Counted from the stretch's first letter, positions 26,947 through 36,102 are shown. The stretch: DNA of 64,000 bases from CALJFL01 sp036961205 (GCA_036961205.1 JBALVI010000002.1:496001-560000), one strand, 5' to 3'. Notes: generated from the letters alone by a model not told the origin. Translations and numbers: made by a program.

Positions 26947-28301
26947 GATCGCGCCCCGGTCATCTGCTGCGCTAGCCGGGAGAACTCATCGCCACGGGCC
27001 TGGTAGTCGCTAAACATATCGAAACTGGCGCAGGCAGGAGACAACAATACGATATCCCCAGCAGTGGCTTGCACAGCGGCCTCAGTCATCGCGTCCTGCA
27101 GTGACTCCGCCTGTATCGTTGGGACCTGTTCGCCCACTACCGACTGAATCTGACCCGCGGCCTCACCAATCAACAGTAGTAATTTACAGTGCTTTTCAAT
27201 GGCGCTTTTCAATTGCTGAAAGTCTGCACCCTTGCCCTCACCACCGGCAATCAGCAACAGGTTTCTACCTCTGCCCAGGCCATTGATCGCCGCTTGGGCG
27301 GCCCCAATATTGGTTGCCTTGGAGTCATTGACATAATCGACCCCGTTCTGACTTGCGACCAACTGACAGCGATGAGGTAACCCAGTAAACTGCCTGAGCA
27401 CTTCCAACATAGCTGACCGGGGCAAGCCCGCAGCATGGCCGATGGCCAGAGCAGCCAATCCATTCGCGACATTGTGTCTACCGGCCAGCCCCAGTTCAGA
27501 GGATGCCAACAGAGGCTCAAAGCCGTGGCAAAGCACTTCTATATTATCGATTGTGCGAAGGCCGAAGCCGTTAAGCTCAGGCTCACCCATACGCCAACTA
27601 ATAATTTCGACGGTGTCATCTACTAGCGGAATAGTCAGACGGTCGTCGCGATTGACCACAGCTTTGTGGCAGCCTCGGAAAATACGATGCTTGGCCTGAT
27701 GGTATTTAGGCATACTGCCGTGGCGGTCCAGGTGATCAGCAGTTACATTCAAAACCGTGGCAACAGACAAGTTGAGACTGGCAGCACGCTCAAGTTGAAA
27801 ACTGGAAAGCTCTACAACATATAGCTGCCGTTGGGGGCTCAATAACTCCAGTGCGGGCGTACCCAGATTTCCGCCGACCCCGGTGTCAATGCCCGCAGCG
27901 ACAGCCATCTGACCGACCATTTCAGTCACGGTCGACTTCGCATTAGACCCGGTGATTCCTATAACTGGCGCTTGTGCCGCAGCGACGAATAAATCTATAT
28001 CTCCCCGCACTCGGGCGCCGGCTGCGACTGCCTGCTCCACCAGTGGTTCATCCAGGGCCACTCCCGGACTAACAAACAGTTCACTAGCGCTATCTATTAC
28101 AGACTGGGGTATGTCGCCGGCAAATACAGAAACCTCTGGCATCTCCTTTTGCAGTTGCTCCAGTGCGGGAGGTTCTCGGCGGGTATCAAGTACCGCAAAA
28201 CGCTCACTCTTGCTGTACAAATGACGCGCGATCGAAAGCCCGGTATTACCCAGTCCGACTACCAACTTATAGTCGCTGCTTGCAATCAAATCTCCAGCCA
28301 C
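26943..28301 (-). CDS. murD: UDP-N-acetylmuramoyl-L-alanine--D-glutamate ligase
   Basis: 452 residues from a GTG at 28301, chosen because AGGAG lies 11 bases upstream and because it yields MAGDLIASSDYKLVVGLGNT, close to the usual MurD N-terminus; the longer open frame runs back into mraY. MurD adds D-Glu to UDP-MurNAc-L-Ala. ATP loop is GITGSNAKSTVTEMVGQM, then VVELSSFQLE, NVTADHLDRHG, FTGLPHRCQ and VNDSKATNIGAA, all family signatures. An alternative GTG at 28313 is possible. Sits between mraY and ftsW, overlapping the latter by 4 bp. Confidence 0.93.
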   Translation of the reverse strand: MAGDLIASSDYKLVVGLGNTGLSIARHLYSKSERFAVLDTRREPPALEQLQKEMPEVSVFAGDIPQSVIDSASELFVSPGVALDEPLVEQAVAAGARVRGDIDLFVAAAQAPVIGITGSNAKSTVTEMVGQMAVAAGIDTGVGGNLGTPALELLSPQRQLYVVELSSFQLERAASLNLSVATVLNVTADHLDRHGSMPKYHQAKHRIFRGCHKAVVNRDDRLTIPLVDDTVEIISWRMGEPELNGFGLRTIDNIEVLCHGFEPLLASSELGLAGRHNVANGLAALAIGHAAGLPRSAMLEVLRQFTGLPHRCQLVASQNGVDYVNDSKATNIGAAQAAINGLGRGRNLLLIAGGEGKGADFQQLKSAIEKHCKLLLLIGEAAGQIQSVVGEQVPTIQAESLQDAMTEAAVQATAGDIVLLSPACASFDMFSDYQARGDEFSRLAQQMTGARS

Positions 28302-28324
28302 GCTTATAGCCACTCCTACTGTTC

Positions 28325-29407
28325 CTAACGCAACTTCAGTGTCGCCAATCCAAACAGGACCAGCATCACAGTAATAATCCAAAACCGAACAATCACTCTC
28401 GGTTCCGGCCAACCCTTTAATTCGTAATGGTGATGAATCGGAGCCATACGAAAAACTCGTTTACCCGTCAGCTTGAACGAAGCAACCTGCACAATCACCG
28501 ACACCGTCTCCAGTACAAAAATTCCACCCATAATGAAGTACACAATTTCATGGCGGGTGATCACCGCAACAGTGCCCAGAGCGGCGCCCAATGCCAGCGC
28601 ACCTACGTCACCCATAAATACCTGAGCGGGGTAAGTGTTGAACCAGAGGAAGCCCAATCCGGCGCCTGCAATCGCGCCGCAAAAAACCGCCAGTTCACCT
28701 GCACCTGCCACGTAGGGAATATGAAGATAATCTGCAAAATCCGCATGACCTGTGAGATAGGCGATGATGCCAAGCGCAGCGCCGACCATCACCGTGGGTA
28801 GTATTGCCAGCCCATCCAGTCCGTCAGTCAAGTTCACGGCGTTACTGGAGCCAACGATGACAAAATAGGCCAGCACCACAAACAGAGGGCCCATATCCCA
28901 GGCAAAGTCCTTGAAGAATGGAATGTACAACTCAGTAGTCACCGGAGTGTCAAAAGCAAGGTAGAGGTAAAGCGCAGCCACCAGCCCGGCTAAGGACTGC
29001 CACAGGTATTTCCAGCGGGCGGGCAAACCCCGTGAGTCTTTCTCTACCACTTTGCGGTAATCATCCACCCAGCCAACCGCACCAAAGACCGCAGTCACCC
29101 CTAGTGCTATCCATATGTAGGCGTTACTGAGGTCAGCCCAGAGCAGACTGCTGATAGCAATCGCCACCAGGATTAGCGCACCCCCCATTGTCGGAGTTCC
29201 GGATTTGCTCAGGTGACTCTCAGGTCCGTCGTCGCGTACTGTCTGCCCCACTTGATGATAGTTAAGGCGGCGAATCATCACCGGGCCCACCATCAGAGAT
29301 ATCGCTAGTGCAGTTCCGGCGGCCAGAATGCCGCGCAGTGTCAGGTACTGAAAGACACCAAAGGCTGATTGGAATTGCTCAAGGTATTGCGCAAGGATTA
29401 ACAGCAT
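28325..29407 (-). CDS. mraY: phospho-N-acetylmuramoyl-pentapeptide-transferase MraY
   Basis: 360 residues from the ATG at 29407 (MLLILAQYLEQFQSAFGVFQ), which matches the family N-terminus and lies one base past the murF stop. Integral membrane enzyme with ten helices making lipid I from UDP-MurNAc-pentapeptide and undecaprenyl phosphate. Conserved cytoplasmic motifs: KSGTPTMGGALIL, VGWVDDYRKVVEKDSRGLPA (catalytic DD), VNLTDGLDGLAI, FMGDVGALALGA and the MAPIHHHYELKGWPE histidine cluster. All are intact. Same strand and spacing as the rest of the dcw operon. Confidence 0.97.
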   Translation of the reverse strand: MLLILAQYLEQFQSAFGVFQYLTLRGILAAGTALAISLMVGPVMIRRLNYHQVGQTVRDDGPESHLSKSGTPTMGGALILVAIAISSLLWADLSNAYIWIALGVTAVFGAVGWVDDYRKVVEKDSRGLPARWKYLWQSLAGLVAALYLYLAFDTPVTTELYIPFFKDFAWDMGPLFVVLAYFVIVGSSNAVNLTDGLDGLAILPTVMVGAALGIIAYLTGHADFADYLHIPYVAGAGELAVFCGAIAGAGLGFLWFNTYPAQVFMGDVGALALGAALGTVAVITRHEIVYFIMGGIFVLETVSVIVQVASFKLTGKRVFRMAPIHHHYELKGWPEPRVIVRFWIITVMLVLFGLATLKLR

Positions 29408-29408
29408 G

Positions 29409-30776
29409 TCAGTTAGTCTCCCTGGCAGGCACGGAATCAAAAGCCGCCAACACGCGTTCCATCTGTGCGCCCCGCGAACCCTTAATTAACACCGTATCTT
29501 CGTCGTCAAAAGCGCCGGGCAGAGCACTATTCGCCTCTGCAGTATCGGCAAAAAATCTGCTTTCGCCGCCGAAAGCTTGCACGGCTGGAGCGAGCTCCGG
29601 ACCCACACCCCACAGTCGCTCGACACCTCTGGCGTGAGCATATTCACCCATCTGTCGGTGCAACTCGACGCTGTCCGGGCCCAACTCACGCATGGCACCG
29701 AGCATCAGGGTCCTGCGGCCAGGACAAGAGGCGAGCAAATCTATGGCGGCCCGCACTGAGCCAGGGTTAGCGTTGTAACAATCGTCTATAACAGTGGTTC
29801 CCAGGGTGGTGAATCGAGTGGATAAGCGACCGCCCACAGGTCTCACCGACTCCAGACCACGCTTGATCTCTGGCAGCGACAACTCGCAAGCCAGGCCAGC
29901 CGCTATCGCTGCCAGCGCATTGCCCACATTGTGTTTTCCAGGCACGGCAAGCGCAATTTCTATATCGCCTACTGGCGTTATGGCGGTGAAGCTCACTCCC
30001 TCCAATCCACGACTGATAATTTTATCGGCGCTAATTGCGGCAGCTTGTTCCAGGCCAAAGTCGAGGATGCTGGCCGGGTGGGCCCGATGGCGCCACTGAT
30101 CAGCCCAGGGCTGATCCGCATTGATAATTGCTAACGAAGATTCATCCAGGCCGTCGTAAATCGCACCCTTGGTCTGCGCGATGGCGTCGAGACTACCAAA
30201 GCCTTCGAGATGTGCGGGCATAACGTTCAGGACCACAGCGATGGTCGGCCTACCCAGCTCAGACAACCATGCAATATCGCCAGGGGCACCCGCGCCCATT
30301 TCTACCACCGCAAACTGATGCTCCGGTGTCAGCCTGAGCAAGGTCAGCGGTACTCCGACCTCATTATTGAAATTACCCTCGGTGGCCAGTGTCTTGCCCC
30401 TCTGGGCCAACACCGCACTGATCAAATTTTTCACCGAGGTCTTACCGCTGCTACCCGTAATGGCGACCAGCGGGCCGTCAAACAACGCCCTGTTATAAGC
30501 GGCAATCAAACCCAGAGCTTTTTGGGTGTCAGCGACCTGTAGCATTGAAAGAGATGAATCCTGTTGCTTACTGACCACGGCACCCGCCGCTCCGGACTTA
30601 GCGACCTGCGACAAATACTCATGGCCGTCAAAATTTTGCCCGCGCAGAGCGACAAAGATCTCTCCCGGCTGTACGCTCCTGCTATCGGTAGTAACGCCTG
30701 TAAACAACTGATCGGGCCCCACCAAACGAGCCTGCAATGAAGACACCAGCTCCGACATTCTTAACGGCCGCATCAC
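29409..30776 (-). CDS. murF: UDP-N-acetylmuramoyl-tripeptide--D-alanyl-D-alanine ligase
   Basis: 455 residues. Adds D-Ala-D-Ala (made by DdlB) to the UDP-MurNAc tripeptide. The N-terminal substrate domain has GVTTDSRSVQPGEIFVAL; the ATP loop is AITGSSGKTSVKNLI (about residues 106-120); EMGAGAPGDIAWL, NVMPAHLEGFGS and VIDDCYNANPGSVRAA are MurF signatures. The start overlaps murE by 4 bp, giving a continuous coupled run ftsL-ftsI-murE-murF. Confidence 0.97.
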   Translation of the reverse strand: MMRPLRMSELVSSLQARLVGPDQLFTGVTTDSRSVQPGEIFVALRGQNFDGHEYLSQVAKSGAAGAVVSKQQDSSLSMLQVADTQKALGLIAAYNRALFDGPLVAITGSSGKTSVKNLISAVLAQRGKTLATEGNFNNEVGVPLTLLRLTPEHQFAVVEMGAGAPGDIAWLSELGRPTIAVVLNVMPAHLEGFGSLDAIAQTKGAIYDGLDESSLAIINADQPWADQWRHRAHPASILDFGLEQAAAISADKIISRGLEGVSFTAITPVGDIEIALAVPGKHNVGNALAAIAAGLACELSLPEIKRGLESVRPVGGRLSTRFTTLGTTVIDDCYNANPGSVRAAIDLLASCPGRRTLMLGAMRELGPDSVELHRQMGEYAHARGVERLWGVGPELAPAVQAFGGESRFFADTAEANSALPGAFDDEDTVLIKGSRGAQMERVLAAFDSVPARETN

Positions 30777-32266
30777 TGCTGCGACCTTTTGGCTAAAGCG
30801 GCGAGGGCGTGCGCCTCATCACTGAACTCAAGCCGTTCACCGTCGATCAACTGGTAATCTTCGTGACCCTTGCCGGCAATTAACACACAGTCACCCACTT
30901 CCGCCTCGGCAATGGCAAGCGCAATGGCTTCACCTCGGTCTACCACCAGGCGGCAGTCGCCGCTGCATCCCACTTCAATATCAAACAAAATTCTCTGTGG
31001 GCTTTCACTGCGCGGATTATCACTAGTGATAATCACCCGGTCCGATCCACTGGATGCTATCTGACCCATAGCCGGGCGCTTACCTTCATCCCGATCACCG
31101 CCACAGCCAAACACGGTGATCAAGTTACCGCTGACATGCGGACGCAAGGCTCGCAAAACCTGCTCCAGTGCGTCCGGTGTATGTGCGTAATCGACAACAA
31201 CCTGCAGGCCAGCGTCATTTTCCATGGCCTGCATACGACCGGCCACGGGCTTCAGTTGGGCAACGACTTCAAGGGTAGCGTGAAAGTCATTGCCGGCCAG
31301 CACCACACTTGCTATCGCGGCGATCAAATTACCGACGTTGAACTCTCCCTGGAGCGGGCTTGAGAAACCGCCTTCACCCCAAGGCGAAACCAGGTAGCCC
31401 CGAACACCTGCATCGTGATACTCCAGATTTTCTACTCGAAGATCAGCGTCCGGGTGACCTTTGACACTAAAACCCAGCGGTATGACATCGCAAGACAGGC
31501 AAGCCATAACATCCTTCGCATAGTCATCATCCAGATTGACAATGGCGTGCCGCAAGCCTTCGCTGGTGAACAACTTTAGTTTGGCGCGACCATAGGCTTC
31601 CATACTGCCGTGATAATCAAGATGATCGCGAGAGAGATTGGTGAAAACTGCAGATTCGAACTCTACCCCGCTAACTCGACCCTGCATAAGTGCGTGCGAG
31701 GACACCTCCATACCAACAGCATTAACTCCAGCGTCCCGCCACTGCGCTAATTGGGCCTGTAATGCCACTGGGTCGGGGGTCGTATTGCGAGCCGACACCA
31801 CTCGGTCGTCAAGTGTCGCACCCAGGGTACCGATGACGCCAAACTCAGATCCCAGCAAGCGACCCAGCTGCGCAATCAGGCGTGTTGTTGTGGTTTTACC
31901 GTTAGTGCCAGTGACACCAATCATATGCATGCTGGCGCTGGGAGAATCGTAAAACCGACTGGCTATCAGCCCAACCTCAAACTGGAGATCAGGCACTTCC
32001 AACAATGGCACCGGTAAGGCATCCACATAGCCAGCCACCGGTGGCTCCGAGACCACTGCAACCGCACCACTGGCAACCGCCTGCTCAATGAACTGGCGAC
32101 CGTCGTGAGTCTCTCCGGGAACCGCCAAAAACAGATCTCCGGGCTCCACCTTGCGACTGTCTATCTGAACACCGGCCACCGACAGTTCAGCCAACGCCGA
32201 GCCATAACCGCCCAGTAGTGTCGTCAGCGAAACCTGTCGTCGCCCCACTTGGGCGCCGGCAATCAT
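30773..32266 (-). CDS. murE: UDP-N-acetylmuramoyl-L-alanyl-D-glutamate--2,6-diaminopimelate ligase
   Basis: 497 residues. Adds the third residue of the stem peptide. ATP loop GVTGTNGKTTTTRLIAQ, then NTTPDP, MEVSSHALMQGRVSG, FTNLSRDHLDYHGSMEAY and VVDYAHTPDALEQVL. The DNPRSESP motif in the C-terminal domain marks specificity for meso-diaminopimelate rather than L-lysine. Overlaps ftsI and murF by 4 bp each. Confidence 0.97.
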   Translation of the reverse strand: MIAGAQVGRRQVSLTTLLGGYGSALAELSVAGVQIDSRKVEPGDLFLAVPGETHDGRQFIEQAVASGAVAVVSEPPVAGYVDALPVPLLEVPDLQFEVGLIASRFYDSPSASMHMIGVTGTNGKTTTTRLIAQLGRLLGSEFGVIGTLGATLDDRVVSARNTTPDPVALQAQLAQWRDAGVNAVGMEVSSHALMQGRVSGVEFESAVFTNLSRDHLDYHGSMEAYGRAKLKLFTSEGLRHAIVNLDDDYAKDVMACLSCDVIPLGFSVKGHPDADLRVENLEYHDAGVRGYLVSPWGEGGFSSPLQGEFNVGNLIAAIASVVLAGNDFHATLEVVAQLKPVAGRMQAMENDAGLQVVVDYAHTPDALEQVLRALRPHVSGNLITVFGCGGDRDEGKRPAMGQIASSGSDRVIITSDNPRSESPQRILFDIEVGCSGDCRLVVDRGEAIALAIAEAEVGDCVLIAGKGHEDYQLIDGERLEFSDEAHALAALAKRSQQ

Positions 32267-33993
32267 AAGGCGTCACCTCTGGGAAATTCCGCACTGGCGA
32301 TCACCATTGTTTCATGCGCTTCGGGTGGTACATTCAATAAACGCAGTGCACCCTGGGCCACTCTGGAAAATACCGGCGCTGCTGCCGAGCCACCACCGTA
32401 GGCATCGCCCTGTGGTCGATCTATGACCACAACAGTGACAAACCGGGGATCAGAAACGGGCGCTATGCCGGCAAATAAGGCTACATACTGATCGTCGATA
32501 TAGCCCTGCGGGCCGACCTTGTGCACGGTGCCAGTCTTGCCACCGATAGAGTAACCTTCGACCCGGGCTTTGCGGGCTGTACCGTGTTCACCGGTAACCG
32601 CATGTAAAACCTGCAGCACCTGGTGGGCTATATCCACCGAGATCACCTGCGTTGCTGGAGACGGGGGCCCGTCCAGCGCCAACAAAGACAGCGGTTGCAG
32701 CCGGCCCTCATTAGCGAACACGGTATAAGCATGAGCCACCTGCAGCGGAGTGGAGGAGAGGCCGTAGCCAAAAGCCAGAGTAACTTCCTCAATAGGACGC
32801 CATCGTGGTCGATTCGGCAGCGAGCCCGCACTCTCCCCAGGGAATCCAGTGCCCGGGGGGCTGCCGAGACCAAATCGCTGAAAAACTTGCCGGATCGGTT
32901 TATAGCCAAGCTCCAGCGCCATCTTCGTTACCCCGACCTGACTGGACTTCTCAATCACCCGGGAAACACTAATTTCACCGTAGTTTCTCGGATCGACCAA
33001 AGTTTTACGTCCCACCCGAATTCTCCCGGGCGAGGTATCGATTATGGTCTCAGTTGTAAACTTGCCACTTTCCAGTGCCGCCACCAGGGTCAGGGGCTTC
33101 ATGGTCGACCCCGGCTCGTACACATCGGTCATCGCGCGGTTGCGCGTGTTCGCGAACTCAAAGCCTTTCTTACTGTTGGGGTTGTAAACAGGATGATTGA
33201 CCATCGCCAACACTTCTCCGGTGTGCGCATCCAACGTTACGATAGACCCGGCGGACGCACCGAGGATTGTCATCGCTCGTTGCAGCTCCCGATGCTGCAG
33301 ATATTGCAAGCGCAAGTCGATACTGAGGCTCAAGTTCTTGCCTGGCCGAGCAGCCTCCAATACACCAATGTCACGCACGGCATCGCCGTGTAAGTCCTTG
33401 ATGTATTTTTTCTTACCGGAATAGCCTTTCAACCAATCGTCGTAGGCTAACTCCATACCCGCTATGCCGCCGCCGTCAACATTGGTGAGGCCAACGACTT
33501 GTGCAGCCACCTCGCCGGCGGGGTAGAAACGGCGATACTCGCGCTCGCCATAAACACCGGGGATTTTAAGTGCCAGAATTTCACGGGCATCCTCGGGATC
33601 GCGATGACGCTCGAGATACATAAACTGTTTGCTTTGATAGCGGCTAAGCTTATCCTCGAGCTCGGTCAGATCCAGCTCATCGAGCCTGGCGGCCAACTCA
33701 CCCAGACGCAGCGAGCCGAATAAGACCTTGGGATTTGCCCACAGCGAAATGACTGGCGTGCTAACCGCCAATGGCTCGCCGCGGCGATCGGATATGACCC
33801 CTCGATATGCGGGAATTTCGGCAGTGCGCACTGAGCGCATAGAACCCTGACCCTGGAGAAATTCGTAGCCTTGCTCTACATCCAAAACCTGCAGCAATAA
33901 AATACGACCAACCAGCATCGCCAACAAGCCGCAGAGTCCTACCACGACAATATAGAATCGCCAGGGCCGGCTTTTCCGATAACTGGGCTTCAC
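32263..33993 (-). CDS. ftsI: septal transpeptidase FtsI (PBP3)
   Basis: 576 residues, class B penicillin-binding protein. One N-terminal membrane helix (about residues 12-34), pedestal domain with YRGVISDRRGEPLAVSTPV, and the transpeptidase domain. The active-site SxxK is in EPGSTMKPLTLV, and the KTG motif in YSIGGKTGTVHKV. The second motif, normally SxN (SSN in E. coli and P. aeruginosa PBP3), reads SSQ here (VIEKSSQVGVTKM, near 32950); the Gln codon is CAG on the minus strand. Other conserved strings (GVYGEREYRRFYPAGEVAAQ, VGLTNVDGGGIAGMELAYD) are intact, so the protein looks functional. It works with FtsW, FtsL, FtsQ and FtsN in septal synthesis. Confidence 0.96.
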   Translation of the reverse strand: MKPSYRKSRPWRFYIVVVGLCGLLAMLVGRILLLQVLDVEQGYEFLQGQGSMRSVRTAEIPAYRGVISDRRGEPLAVSTPVISLWANPKVLFGSLRLGELAARLDELDLTELEDKLSRYQSKQFMYLERHRDPEDAREILALKIPGVYGEREYRRFYPAGEVAAQVVGLTNVDGGGIAGMELAYDDWLKGYSGKKKYIKDLHGDAVRDIGVLEAARPGKNLSLSIDLRLQYLQHRELQRAMTILGASAGSIVTLDAHTGEVLAMVNHPVYNPNSKKGFEFANTRNRAMTDVYEPGSTMKPLTLVAALESGKFTTETIIDTSPGRIRVGRKTLVDPRNYGEISVSRVIEKSSQVGVTKMALELGYKPIRQVFQRFGLGSPPGTGFPGESAGSLPNRPRWRPIEEVTLAFGYGLSSTPLQVAHAYTVFANEGRLQPLSLLALDGPPSPATQVISVDIAHQVLQVLHAVTGEHGTARKARVEGYSIGGKTGTVHKVGPQGYIDDQYVALFAGIAPVSDPRFVTVVVIDRPQGDAYGGGSAAAPVFSRVAQGALRLLNVPPEAHETMVIASAEFPRGDAL

Positions 33994-34310
33994 GGCGAAA
34001 CCACCATCAATCGCTTTAGCGCCGGTGGCCCCATACCCAATTCACCCGTCGCCACTTTCTCAACCCGGTGATGCGAAGCCCAGGTACTTTGCTCGAGTAG
34101 CAAGCGGCTGTAATCTTCCTGCAAATACCACTGCCCGGCTTCCAGGTCCTGCAACTGGGCATACAACTGGCGACAAGCATGGGACGAATAGATAACACCG
34201 AACGCCGACAGCAGGACCGCCACAAATGCCGCAGCCGTAGCAAGCAAAGTCCCGCGCGAATACGCAGGCTCCTGCTGCAACGTCTTCGCTGGCTGTGGGT
34301 TACCGATCAC
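33990..34310 (-). CDS. ftsL: cell division protein FtsL
   Basis: 106 residues, a small bitopic membrane protein. A short cytoplasmic segment precedes one membrane helix (about residues 21-43, LLATAAAFVAVLLSAFGVIY) and a periplasmic coiled coil (CRQLYAQLQDLEAGQWYLQE, with LLLEQSTWASHHRVEKVA). FtsL joins FtsQ and FtsB and activates FtsWI. It is recognised mainly by position between rsmH and ftsI plus this architecture; primary sequence is weakly conserved in the family. Overlaps ftsI by 4 bp. Confidence 0.93.
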   Translation of the reverse strand: MIGNPQPAKTLQQEPAYSRGTLLATAAAFVAVLLSAFGVIYSSHACRQLYAQLQDLEAGQWYLQEDYSRLLLEQSTWASHHRVEKVATGELGMGPPALKRLMVVSP

Positions 34311-34327
34311 TGCTTCCGTTCCTCTAT

Positions 34328-35254
34328 TTACTTAATCTTTTCCGCGACACGCATAATCGCGCTGCGCGAACGCGTATTATTTGCCACCTCTGCAGAGCTG
34401 GCCCTTGCTGGCTTACCGATTATTCTCATGCGACGCTCAAGATCGGCATCTCTAACCGGCACTCCACGCGGCAAACTTTTACCCCTTGCCATGTCTCGCA
34501 TATAGCGCTTTACGATTCGGTCTTCCAACGAATGAAAGCTGATGACCACCAGCCGTCCGCCGTCACCCAAAATATCCAAAGCGACATCCAATAGCGCTTC
34601 CAGATCGTCAAGTTCCCGGTTGATACGAATTCGAATAGCCTGAAATGCCCTGGTCGCCGGATGCTTGTGCTTTTCCCATCTGGGGTTCGCCTCACTCACT
34701 ATCTTGGACAACCGCCCGGTCGTGGTAATTGGCTGTTCGATTCTCTCAGCGACGATTGCAGCAGCAATACGCCTAGCAAACCGTTCCTCTCCGTATTCTT
34801 TCAGCACACCTGCGATTTCAGACTCAGCGGCTAGCGCTAACCACTCAGCAGCAGTTTCCCCGCGGGTGGTATCCATGCGCATATCTAAAGGCCCATCCTG
34901 CTGAAAGCTAAAGCCCCTCTCACCTTCGTCGAGTTGCGGACTGGAGACACCCAGATCCAACAAAATGCCATCAACTCCGCTGACCCCCATCTCGTGTAGT
35001 TGATCAGGAAGCTGAGCAAACGAACCGTGGTAAAAGGTAAATCGGGACTCACTCTTCGCAATTTGCAGGGCCGATTCTTCAGCAATAGGATCTTTGTCGA
35101 CGCCTAACAGGCGCCCCTCATGATCCAGACTTTCCAATATCAATTCACTGTGGCCGCCACGACCGAAGGTGCCGTCAACATAGAAACCCGCCGGTGTTGT
35201 CACCAGGGCGTCTACCGCCTCTCGTAACATCACTGTTTGATGCATGGCGGCCAC
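34328..35254 (-). CDS. rsmH: 16S rRNA (cytosine(1402)-N4)-methyltransferase
   Basis: 308 residues. SAM-dependent enzyme modifying C1402 in the ribosomal P site; its partner RsmI (36600) makes the 2-prime-O-methyl at the same nucleotide. Motif I is YVDGTFGRGGHSELIL, followed by GVDKDPIAEE, GILLDLGVSSPQLDEGERGF (the RsmH signature), RMDTTRGETAAEWL, YGEERFARRIA and VISFHSLEDRIVKRYMRD. The start MAAMHQTVMLREAVDAL is canonical. It directly abuts the mraZ stop codon. Confidence 0.97.
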   Translation of the reverse strand: MAAMHQTVMLREAVDALVTTPAGFYVDGTFGRGGHSELILESLDHEGRLLGVDKDPIAEESALQIAKSESRFTFYHGSFAQLPDQLHEMGVSGVDGILLDLGVSSPQLDEGERGFSFQQDGPLDMRMDTTRGETAAEWLALAAESEIAGVLKEYGEERFARRIAAAIVAERIEQPITTTGRLSKIVSEANPRWEKHKHPATRAFQAIRIRINRELDDLEALLDVALDILGDGGRLVVISFHSLEDRIVKRYMRDMARGKSLPRGVPVRDADLERRMRIIGKPARASSAEVANNTRSRSAIMRVAEKIK

Positions 35255-35710
35255 CTACAGGGTCAGGTTCAGTAATTCAGGAGGCAGATCTGCCTCGGTA
35301 TTGGAATCGGCCAGGGCTTGATCACGCTCTGCCAACCACAACGGTTCGGACCAGAGCTCAAGCTTGTTCCCCTGACCCACCAGTACCACCTTCTTGTCCA
35401 ACTGGGCGTACTCACGCAAGGGCGGCGGCAGCAACATGCGACCATTGCCGTCCAGTTCCAGGTCGCTGGCGTAGCCAAGCATGAGTCGCTGAAAGCGTTT
35501 TACCGCAGGATTAAGAGCCGGCAGCGCTTGAATTTGACCTTCGATGCGTTCCCATTCGGGTAAAGGGTAGATCACCAGGCAATTCGACTGGGTATCAATA
35601 GTCACCACGATCTGTCCATTACAGTGAGACAGCAATGGCTCGCGTTGGCGCGCCGGCATCGCCAAGCGACCCTTCGCATCCATATTGATGTGCTGTACCC
35701 CACGAAACAC
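35255..35710 (-). CDS. mraZ: transcriptional regulator MraZ
   Basis: 151 residues from a GTG at 35710. GGAG lies 7 bases upstream, and the resulting sequence after the start, FRGVQHINMDAKGRLAMPAR, is the universal MraZ beginning; the longer upstream frame is spurious. Two AbrB-like SpoVT domains are present, each with a DxxGR core (NMDAKGRLAMP and ELDGNGRMLLPPPLRE). MraZ is a ring-forming DNA-binding repressor of the dcw operon that it heads. Its probable operator, four 10-bp-spaced TGG repeats, lies immediately upstream at 35741-35775. Confidence 0.95.
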   Translation of the reverse strand: MFRGVQHINMDAKGRLAMPARQREPLLSHCNGQIVVTIDTQSNCLVIYPLPEWERIEGQIQALPALNPAVKRFQRLMLGYASDLELDGNGRMLLPPPLREYAQLDKKVVLVGQGNKLELWSEPLWLAERDQALADSNTEADLPPELLNLTL

Positions 35711-35740
35711 GAGAAAACTCCACTTAGCCGATTTCAAAAA

Positions 35741-35775
35741 ACCACTTAAAACCAGATTTACCCACTTATTTCCAC
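35741..35775 (-). promoter_or_regulatory. MraZ operator: four TGG repeats at exact 10-bp spacing
   Basis: Read on the minus strand from 35775, the units are GTGGA, GTGGG, CTGGT and GTGGT, each starting exactly 10 bases after the last, with AT-rich 5-base spacers. E. coli MraZ binds three TGGGN repeats separated by 5 bases, so spacing and core agree. The repeats lie between the predicted start of transcription and the mraZ start codon, where binding would block or roadblock transcription. A further GTGGA (35719-35723) is out of register. Confidence 0.82.
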
Positions 35776-35783
35776 TTTTCGAC

Positions 35784-35813
35784 ACTATAGGTCTCCACAA
35801 GAGAAACTGTCAA
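35784..35813 (-). promoter_or_regulatory. sigma-70 promoter of the dcw cluster
   Basis: On the minus strand a perfect -35 TTGACA (35808-35813) and -10 TATAGT (35784-35789) are separated by 18 bases. Transcription would start near 35777, just before the MraZ repeats, leaving a leader of about 65 bases. This is the best promoter for the run from mraZ onward, where most genes overlap or nearly touch. Confidence 0.8.
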
Positions 35814-36072
35814 GGTGGAAAACGCAAAAAACGTTGTGATTTCAGGTAATTAGAGCGTATTTCTATAGGAATTCGTCAGCGGAAATGTAGAGCTTGAGAC
35901 ATAAAAAATGACTCAAAACATGGCAGTAAAATCATGTGTTAAGAGTTTACTTTAAGTAGGTGGTCGATTTTCGACTAAGAGAGTAATTTTTTAGTACATA
36001 AACGTCTAAAAATCACGCCTGACCTGAGGCCAGCGGATAGAGATCGACCTAAAGGCCAAAGGAAAGAGTCAC
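35814..36072. other. AT-rich intergenic spacer between the dcw promoter and rnpB terminator
   Basis: No open frame with a ribosome-binding site, RNA gene or repeat was recognised here. The stretch is clearly richer in A and T than its surroundings and may hold upstream promoter elements for mraZ. Confidence 0.5.
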
Positions 36073-36096
36073 CCCGCCCGCCCTTGGGCGAGCGGG
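36073..36096 (-). terminator. GC-rich hairpin downstream of rnpB
   Basis: Two 11-base arms (CCCGCTCGCCC and GGGCGGGCGGG on the minus strand, one G-U pair) fold into a strong stem just after the rnpB 3-prime end and are followed by a CTCTTTCCTTT stretch. Likely the terminator; the T tract is imperfect. Confidence 0.65.
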
Positions 36097-36102
36097 ATGA
36101 TA

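Noticed and set aside
32623..33393. 256-codon open frame antisense to ftsI
   Set aside because: Opposite-strand shadow of a fully conserved ftsI; Arg/His/Gln-rich without domains.
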